Positions 1 through 3,109 of a DNA stretch of 5,139 bases are shown here, piece after piece. How positions within the stretch are numbered: the stretch's first letter is position 1; each line of letters starts with the position of its first letter. A program made the position numbers and the translations under genes. This DNA is from Porphyromonadaceae bacterium (lineage in GTDB: Bacteria > Bacteroidota > Bacteroidia > Bacteroidales > Tannerellaceae). The stretch covers positions 1 through 5,139 of the forward strand of contig DOZP01000074.1 in the NCBI GenBank assembly GCA_003517945.1. The letters run 5' to 3'. The notes under the pieces are model-generated. The model saw only the letters and a list, made by a program, of their open reading frames with translations, was not told the origin of the DNA and ran no database searches.

Positions 1-1
1 A

Positions 2-226
2 AAAGACAGGTTCAATGTCTATGAATATGAATCCGTCAGGCATTTTGTGAAAGTCGAGATTCATGCGCTATCCGAAAACGTGTATAAATACTTGCGTTCG
101 TTGGAACTGGCTTCGACTGAGGACAATTTTCAGGAACCGGTAAAAATATTCTCAAATGTGGCCGGAGGATACGGGATAGTTGGAATTTATAATGTTAGCG
201 ATACAATAGTAGAGGTGGAAAAATAA
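2..226 (+). CDS. DUF4249 family protein, C-terminal fragment (5' end outside window)
   Basis: An open frame enters from the left edge and gives 74 residues before TAA at 224-226. The tail has a conserved-looking block, EPVKIFSNVAGGYGIVGIYN, preceded by a helix-like stretch around YKYLRSLELASTEDNF. Both match my recollection of the C-terminus of DUF4249 proteins, where an 'EPV..ysN...G.GifG.Y' pattern closes the domain. DUF4249 proteins are usually lipoproteins of about 300-400 residues, often encoded next to a carboxypeptidase-regulatory-domain TonB-dependent receptor in Bacteroidetes. Their biochemical role is not established. The signal peptide and lipobox would lie upstream and cannot be seen. 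No clear intrinsic terminator follows the stop. The family call rests on motif memory only; that this is a genuine coding 3' end is well supported. Confidence 0.75.
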   Translation, partial: KDRFNVYEYESVRHFVKVEIHALSENVYKYLRSLELASTEDNFQEPVKIFSNVAGGYGIVGIYNVSDTIVEVEK

Positions 227-276
227 AATGGGAGTATATTATCAAGCCAAAATTCAGGAGTTTGTTTTGATTAGAT

Positions 277-298
277 GATTACAACAATACAAAAAAGG
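277..298 (+). repeat. 22-bp imperfect direct repeat, copy 1
   Basis: GATTACAACAA followed by TA, CAAAAAA and GG. It matches 1251-1272 at 19 of 22 positions, with the mismatches at 288-289 and 296. The two copies start 974 bp apart and bracket the hicAB module. The repeat is seen directly. A role as an insertion footprint or attachment core is inference, since no integrase or transposase lies between the copies. Confidence 0.45.
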
Positions 299-395
299 TT
301 TGCAGTTGATAAATGAGATAGCTGTCAACTGATAATTAAGAGCTTACGCTAATCGTTCGTCAAATTCAGGTGCTTAATCCTGTTTTTAGGCGGCT

Positions 396-473
396 ATGAG
401 GTTGTTTTGCATAGATTATATCGTGCTACTTGTGATTTTTTTCATGTGTGTGTTACTAATAATACAAAAATAA
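396..473 (+). CDS. Possible 25-residue hydrophobic mini-protein
   Basis: ATG 396 to TAA 471-473 encodes 25 residues. The order is a short basic/polar start (MRLFCIDY), about 15 almost purely hydrophobic residues (IVLLVIFFMCVLLII) and a polar QK end. That is the build of a single-pass membrane miniprotein, and it resembles in general character the small hydrophobic toxins of type I toxin-antitoxin systems. A purine-rich AGGCGG sits a few bases before the ATG. No recognisable TAnnTTTG promoter precedes it, and no homologue is known to me. In AT-rich DNA a hydrophobic ORF of this length can arise by chance, because T-rich codons encode Phe, Leu, Ile and Val. This is a candidate only. Confidence 0.2.
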   Translation: MRLFCIDYIVLLVIFFMCVLLIIQK

Positions 474-484
474 TTGTCGAAACA

Positions 485-516
485 TTTTCATAGTTGTAAT
501 ATTACAACTATATTTG
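485..516 (+). promoter_or_regulatory. hicAB promoter (Bacteroidetes type)
   Basis: TATATTTG at 509-516 fits the -7 consensus TAnnTTTG exactly. A TTTT at 485-488, one base off the TTTG -33 consensus, lies 20 nt upstream. Transcription would begin a few bases after 516, giving a leader of roughly 20 nt before the GTG at 543. This placement rules out the TTG at 474 as the hicA start, because it would lie upstream of the transcript. Confidence 0.6.
491..510. promoter_or_regulatory. Perfect 20-bp palindrome, probable HicB operator
   Basis: TAGTTGTAATATTACAACTA is a perfect inverted repeat with no spacer: 491-500 is the reverse complement of 501-510. It fills the spacer between the -33-like TTTT and the -7 TATATTTG, and its last two bases are the TA of the -7 element. 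Binding here would block RNA polymerase. HicB proteins with a C-terminal DNA-binding domain are known to repress their own operons, and the HicB encoded just downstream has such a domain. Assigning HicB as the binder is inference from position and family. Confidence 0.6.
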
Positions 517-542
517 TGCTGTCAATTAAAAACAGGAGTTCT

Positions 543-737
543 GTGAAAATTTGGAAAGTTAGAGAAATGATCAACTATATAGAAGCTGATGGTTGGTATT
601 TCGTAAGTCAAAGGGGAAGTCACCGGCAATTCAAACACCCGACCAAAGAAGGGCGGGTAACGGTTCCGGGAAATTTGAGTGATGATTTATTGCCGGGAAC
701 GGCAAACAATATTTTAAAACAGGCAGGACTGAAATAA
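543..737 (+). CDS. hicA: HicA-type mRNA interferase toxin
   Basis: This 64-residue protein is the usual size for HicA, a translation-dependent mRNA-cleaving toxin with a double-stranded-RNA-binding-like fold. The family signature is clear: DGWYFV at 16-21, GSHRQFKHP at 25-33 with the presumed catalytic His27, RVTVPG at 38-43, and the C-terminal GTANNILKQAGLK (52-64) typical of the last helix. The chosen start is GTG at 543, preceded by AGGAG at 534-538 and downstream of the predicted promoter. It gives the N-terminus MKIWKVREMIN. ATG 567 is a shorter alternative (56 residues) that would clip the first strand/helix. Longer forms starting at TTG 474 begin before the promoter. hicB follows after 23 nt on the same strand, so the two are an operon in toxin-first order. 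Family assignment is confident; toxicity is inferred from the intact motif. Confidence 0.9.
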   Translation: MKIWKVREMINYIEADGWYFVSQRGSHRQFKHPTKEGRVTVPGNLSDDLLPGTANNILKQAGLK

Positions 738-760
738 GCCTTGTAAAAAAATAGTTAATC

Positions 761-1165
761 ATGGAAAAAGTTGTTGTAACAGTTGAATTATCAGAAAATA
801 ATTATTCTGCATTTCTGGAAAGTCTTCCGGGATGCGCTTCTACGGGTAAATCGTTTGATGAACTGAAAAAGAATATCAAAGAAGCTGTCGAATTTCATTT
901 GGAAGGTATGCGCGAAGATGGAGATGATATTCCAAAACAGTTTACAGGAGAGTATGAGTTGTCATTCCGTTTTGACTCTCAAAGTTTACTGCAGCATTAT
1001 AACGGCATTTTTACAAATGCAGCATTGGAACGCATTACCGGAATCAATCAACGCCAGTTGCAGCGTTATGCTTCAGGAATAAGCAAACCACGTCGTCCTC
1101 AAGCTGAAAAAATTGAAAATGCATTACATAAACTCGGAAAAGAATTATCGGTAGTGGAACTGTAG
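761..1165 (+). CDS. hicB: HicB-type antitoxin with C-terminal helix-turn-helix
   Basis: This 134-residue protein pairs with the HicA upstream. Residues about 3-60 form the HicB partial RNase-H-like domain: strand VVVTVEL, then NYSAFLESLPGCASTGKSFDEL with the conserved 'lPGc.s.G.s.dEa' pattern, then the helix NIKEAVEFHLEGM. HicB uses this domain to cap the toxin. Residues about 84-127 (FTNAALERITGINQRQLQRY, then SGISKPRRPQAEKIENALHKLG) look like an Xre/Cro-type helix-turn-helix with basic residues, suited to operator binding. The start at ATG 761 has no obvious Shine-Dalgarno sequence, only an A-rich leader, common in Bacteroidetes. An intrinsic terminator begins 34 nt after the stop. The likely role is to neutralise HicA and repress the operon through the palindrome at 491-510. 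Confidence 0.9.
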   Translation: MEKVVVTVELSENNYSAFLESLPGCASTGKSFDELKKNIKEAVEFHLEGMREDGDDIPKQFTGEYELSFRFDSQSLLQHYNGIFTNAALERITGINQRQLQRYASGISKPRRPQAEKIENALHKLGKELSVVEL

Positions 1166-1198
1166 TTTTTAATTGACATTAAACCTGTTCTCTACACC

Positions 1199-1228
1199 CG
1201 GCATCATATTTTTGATGCCGTTTTTTTT
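1199..1228 (+). terminator. Intrinsic terminator of the hicAB operon
   Basis: CGGCATCA (1199-1206) pairs perfectly with TGATGCCG (1213-1220) across a 6-nt loop and is followed at once by eight T residues (1221-1228). This is a textbook rho-independent terminator on the plus strand. Confidence 0.92.
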
Positions 1229-1250
1229 AAGGCACATCTTATACATCTCT

Positions 1251-1272
1251 GATTACAACAACGCAAAAAGGG
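1251..1272 (+). repeat. 22-bp imperfect direct repeat, copy 2
   Basis: GATTACAACAA, then CG, CAAAAA and GGG; matches 277-298 at 19 of 22 positions. Its right end overlaps the left arm and T-tract complement of the tRNA terminator (1267-1302). It may therefore be partly terminator sequence that happens to be echoed on the other side of hicAB. Confidence 0.4.
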
Positions 1273-1302
1273 CATACCCCCTTTCCTAAGGATATGCCCT
1301 TT
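1264..1302 (-). terminator. Intrinsic terminator of the tRNA-Ala gene
   Basis: Read on the minus strand, a 10-bp stem (1293-1302 with 1267-1276, core AAAGGGCATA / TATGCCCTTT) is extended by an inner 4-bp helix (1280-1283 with 1288-1291) after an asymmetric bulge. It ends in a T run given by the A run at 1265-1269. It lies 22 nt past the tRNA 3' end. In the plus direction the same hairpin is followed by TTTATTGTT, so weak bidirectional activity is possible. Confidence 0.8.
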
Positions 1303-1324
1303 ATTGTTAATAAAATTTAATCAG

Positions 1325-1398
1325 TGGAGTATATCGGACTCGAACCGATCACCTTTAGACTGCCAGTCTAACGCTCTAGCCAGATGAGCTAATACCCC
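1325..1398 (-). tRNA. tRNA-Ala, anticodon GGC
   Basis: On the minus strand a complete 74-nt cloverleaf can be drawn. The acceptor stem GGGGTAT/ATACTCC has a G3-U70 wobble pair, the classic alanine identity element. The D arm is GCTC/GAGC around a 9-nt loop. The anticodon stem TTAGA/TCTAA encloses loop CTGGCAG with GGC at positions 34-36, reading GCC and GCU. The variable loop is AGGTG, the T arm is ATCGG/CCGAT with loop TTCGAGT, and the discriminator base is A73. The 3' flank reads CTG after A73, so CCA is not encoded and must be added after transcription. It has a candidate promoter upstream and a terminator downstream. It lies 69 nt after folB on the same strand, with no terminator between, so readthrough from folB is possible. 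Confidence 0.96.
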
Positions 1399-1418
1399 GA
1401 AGGCATAACAATCCCGCA

Positions 1419-1451
1419 CAAATATAGAGGTTTTATTTTAAAGTAGGGCAA
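1419..1451 (-). promoter_or_regulatory. Candidate promoter of tRNA-Ala
   Basis: On the minus strand TATATTTG (1426 down to 1419) matches TAnnTTTG exactly and lies 20 nt before the first tRNA base. The best -33 candidate is a TTG at 1451-1449, 22 nt upstream, which is a weak match. It would give a short 5' leader for RNase P to remove. Confidence 0.55.
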
Positions 1452-1467
1452 CATTGGCGCATATTTT

Positions 1468-1818
1468 TTAATCTTTAATCGTAACCGTCGCTTTTTCAGC
1501 TTCTCCGTTAACCGGCGGGTTTAGCTTTGATATTTTGACGGTCAACTCCTGTATTTGCGGAAATCTGTGTTTGATGACTTTCATGATGCGTCCGGCTACA
1601 TGTTCTATCAGTTGTGACGGCTTCATCATTTCGTCTTTGACGAGGTCATATATATCAGCGTAGCTTATCGTATCTGTTATATTATCTGTTTCAGTGGCTT
1701 TCGTATCTGTAATATAGGATATGTCGGCCAGAAATGATCCGCCTATAATATGTTCTTCGTCCGTTACGCCATGAAAGGCATGGAACTTCATCGTTTCTAA
1801 TGTGATTGTGACTCTCAT
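1468..1818 (-). CDS. folB: Dihydroneopterin aldolase
   Basis: This 116-residue protein, about the usual length (around 120), catalyses retro-aldol cleavage of 7,8-dihydroneopterin to 6-hydroxymethyl-7,8-dihydropterin and glycolaldehyde in cytoplasmic folate synthesis. By recalled alignment to the Staphylococcus aureus enzyme, the catalytic residues are present: HGVTDEE gives Glu22 (equivalent to Glu22), DTISYADIY gives Tyr53 (Tyr54), and KISKLNPPVNG gives Lys98 (Lys100). The LIEHVAGRIM helix (70-79) is also typical and includes the pterin-binding Glu72. The start is ATG at 1816-1818. An in-frame TTG at 1828-1830 would add four residues (MHIV) but lies inside the predicted -7 promoter element, so it is rejected. 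The gene diverges from the rhomboid gene and precedes tRNA-Ala on the same strand. Confidence 0.93.
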   Translation of the reverse strand: MRVTITLETMKFHAFHGVTDEEHIIGGSFLADISYITDTKATETDNITDTISYADIYDLVKDEMMKPSQLIEHVAGRIMKVIKHRFPQIQELTVKISKLNPPVNGEAEKATVTIKD

Positions 1819-1827
1819 AACAATGTG

Positions 1828-1835
1828 CAAAAGTA
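1828..1835 (-). promoter_or_regulatory. folB promoter -7 element
   Basis: On the minus strand TACTTTTG (1835 down to 1828) matches TAnnTTTG exactly. Only 9 nt separate it from the folB ATG at 1818, which predicts a leader of a few nucleotides or less. No good TTTG -33 box is seen at the expected distance, a region that overlaps the opposing -7 element. Confidence 0.5.
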
Positions 1836-1848
1836 CGAAAAATATATG

Positions 1849-1856
1849 TATATTTG
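1849..1856 (+). promoter_or_regulatory. Rhomboid gene promoter -7 element
   Basis: TATATTTG matches TAnnTTTG exactly, with a poor -33 candidate (TGTG at 1824-1827, 21 nt upstream). Only 7 nt lie between it and ATG 1864, so the mRNA should be leaderless or nearly so if this start is right. Confidence 0.5.
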
Positions 1857-1863
1857 CTACATT

Positions 1864-2553
1864 ATGTCCGACAAATCAGTAGCAGAGAAGAACGAACTGA
1901 AGTGTGCCGTATGGTATGCTGCCTTGTTAACGGCATTGCCGTGGATTGTACAGATTGTAAGTGTTGCGTTTTCGTTGCAATTAAAGCAATTCGGATTGAA
2001 ACCGCTTGAATGGGGAGGGTTGTCAGGTATTTTCACGATGCCTCTGCTACATGCGGACTGGGGGCATCTTATATCTAATACGCCTGCTATGTTATTGCTT
2101 ATATTCGGGTTATTTTTGTTTTATAAGCGCGACGCATGGCGTATCTTGTTGTGTTTGTATCTTCTGAGCGGATTGTTGACCTGGTTTATGGGGAGGGATT
2201 CCACGCATATAGGTGCAAGCGGGCTTGTTTATGCGCTGGCCGCTTTTCATTTTTTAAGTGGGGTTATCAAGAAAGTACCCCGCCAACGCGCTTTTGCGCT
2301 TTTGGTTGCTTTTCTTTATGGCGGTTTTGTCTGGGCTTTTTTTCCAACGCTTTATCAGGGTACTTCCGTTTCATGGGAAGGACATCTTTCCGGACTGATC
2401 GCCGGAATTATATTTGCTTTTTACTTTCGCGACAAAGGGCCGGAACCTCCTGTTTATCCTTCACTGGAGGATGAAAATATAGGCGGTACGGATGGCGGGG
2501 ATGATTATTGGGATATTCCGGAAGACGCGGATTTATTGTTGCATTCTCTTTAA
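1864..2553 (+). CDS. Rhomboid-family intramembrane serine protease
   Basis: The protein has 229 residues with about six membrane segments (roughly 15-36, 69-87, 91-109, 117-135, 142-160, 172-188). The rhomboid catalytic dyad is intact: Ser119 in GASG (117-120) at the start of segment 4, and His174 in EGHLSGLIAG at the start of segment 6. The family's HxxxN oxyanion-type motif is at the start of segment 2 (His68 and Asn72 in WGHLISN). Rhomboids cleave transmembrane substrates within the bilayer; the substrate here is unknown. A hydrophilic tail (190-229), rich in Asp/Glu from 202 to 223, extends past segment 6 and is probably cytoplasmic. The start chosen is ATG 1864. A GTG at 1825 and ATG 1846 extend the frame upstream but lie in or before the predicted promoter. 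The gene diverges from folB; the bactofilin gene follows 107 nt downstream with its own promoter. Confidence 0.92.
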   Translation: MSDKSVAEKNELKCAVWYAALLTALPWIVQIVSVAFSLQLKQFGLKPLEWGGLSGIFTMPLLHADWGHLISNTPAMLLLIFGLFLFYKRDAWRILLCLYLLSGLLTWFMGRDSTHIGASGLVYALAAFHFLSGVIKKVPRQRAFALLVAFLYGGFVWAFFPTLYQGTSVSWEGHLSGLIAGIIFAFYFRDKGPEPPVYPSLEDENIGGTDGGDDYWDIPEDADLLLHSL

Positions 2554-2604
2554 CTGTCAGTTGAAGACAGGTTGCGCCTCGGAAGTAAAAACAAACAAGT
2601 TTAT

Positions 2605-2635
2605 TTTGAACTTCCCCCGGGTTGCATTATCTTTG
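2605..2635 (+). promoter_or_regulatory. Bactofilin gene promoter
   Basis: TTTG at 2605-2608, a 19-nt spacer, then TATCTTTG at 2628-2635 exactly fit the Bacteroidetes -33/-7 promoter consensus (TTTG ... TAnnTTTG). Transcription would start near 2640, leaving about 20 nt of leader before ATG 2661. This is the clearest promoter in the window. Confidence 0.8.
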
Positions 2636-2660
2636 CAACAAAACAGATAAAAGAAATATC

Positions 2661-3065
2661 ATGGCAAAAACAAATGAAGATCCTAGCGGCGGGTTACATA
2701 ATGTGTTGGCAGCAGGAACGGTATTGACAGGAACAATTATTACGGAATCAGATTTTCGTCTTGACGGACGTGTGGAAGGAGAAATTAATTGTAAGGGTAA
2801 AATTGTCATCGGACCGAAAGGAAGTGTCAAAGGTAATATCATGACAGACAATGCGGAAATTTTCGGAAACGTAGAGGGCTCTATCCGTGCGCGTGAGCGT
2901 CTGATCCTGAAAGCATCCGCTGTAATCAAAGGGGATATTTTTATCCAGACATTGGAGATAGAGCCGGGAGCCAGGTTGAACGGTTCGTGTACGATGTCCG
3001 GGAAAGAAGGGAACGGAGCGCCCGTATCGTCTCATCCGAATGCTGCAAATAACCAGAAGAGGTAG
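2661..3065 (+). CDS. Bactofilin (polymer-forming cytoskeletal protein)
   Basis: The protein has 134 residues. Residues about 15-112 form a bactofilin (formerly DUF583) domain, a right-handed beta-helix that self-assembles into nucleotide-independent filaments. The repeating hydrophobic/glycine pattern is visible: GTVLTGTI, FRLDGRVEGEI, IVIGPKGSVKGNI, AEIFGNVEGSI, LILKASAVIKGDI, LEIEPGARLNGSC. The short polar ends (MAKTNEDPSGG and a Ser/Asn/Lys-rich tail from about 113) are typical disordered flanks. Family members act in cell shape, stalk or envelope organisation and often localise peptidoglycan enzymes; the specific role here is unknown. ATG 2661 is chosen because it lies just after the promoter and an A-rich leader; an in-frame TTG at 2622 lies inside the promoter and is rejected. 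The gene is convergent with malQ, with 44 nt between the stops. Confidence 0.93.
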   Translation: MAKTNEDPSGGLHNVLAAGTVLTGTIITESDFRLDGRVEGEINCKGKIVIGPKGSVKGNIMTDNAEIFGNVEGSIRARERLILKASAVIKGDIFIQTLEIEPGARLNGSCTMSGKEGNGAPVSSHPNAANNQKR

Positions 3066-3109
3066 CATACGGTAATCCAAGCACATAAAACAATATCCGT
3101 AGAGCGTTG

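Larger units (their letters stand above)
227..542. other. AT-rich intergenic stretch between the DUF4249 gene and hicA
   Basis: This 316-base stretch has no convincing full-size gene on either strand. It contains a 16-codon ORF starting one base after the DUF4249 stop (ATG 228-230, TGA 276-278); one copy of a 22-bp imperfect direct repeat (277-298); a weak 7-8 bp hairpin (303-331); a 25-codon hydrophobic mini-ORF (396-473); and the hicAB promoter with its palindrome (485-516). An in-frame TTG at 474 would extend HicA, but it lies upstream of the predicted promoter and is not accepted as a start. The stretch could be the left edge of an inserted toxin-antitoxin module. Confidence 0.6.

Noticed and set aside
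303..331. Hairpin CAGTTGA/TCAACTG as a terminator for the DUF4249 gene
   Set aside because: The stem is 7-8 bp but the loop is about 14 nt, and no T run follows on the plus strand.
367..387. CAGG/CCTG hairpin followed by TTTTT as a terminator
   Set aside because: The stem has only 4 bp and an 8-nt loop, too weak to call.
474..542. N-terminal extension of HicA from TTG 474 (23 extra residues)
   Set aside because: The extension lies over the predicted promoter and palindrome, adds residues not seen in HicA proteins, and has a rare start codon. GTG 543 with AGGAG upstream fits better.
2136..2474. 112-residue ORF on the plus strand inside the rhomboid gene
   Set aside because: It is an alternate frame of a well-supported membrane protein gene with intact catalytic motifs and has no recognisable domain.
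2554..2570. CTGTC/GACAG stem just after the rhomboid stop as a terminator
   Set aside because: It is only 5 bp with a 7-nt loop and no following T tract.
2627..3086. Two minus-strand ORFs opposite the bactofilin gene
   Set aside because: They are antisense shadows of a clear bactofilin with its own promoter; their sequences are low-complexity or show no family features.
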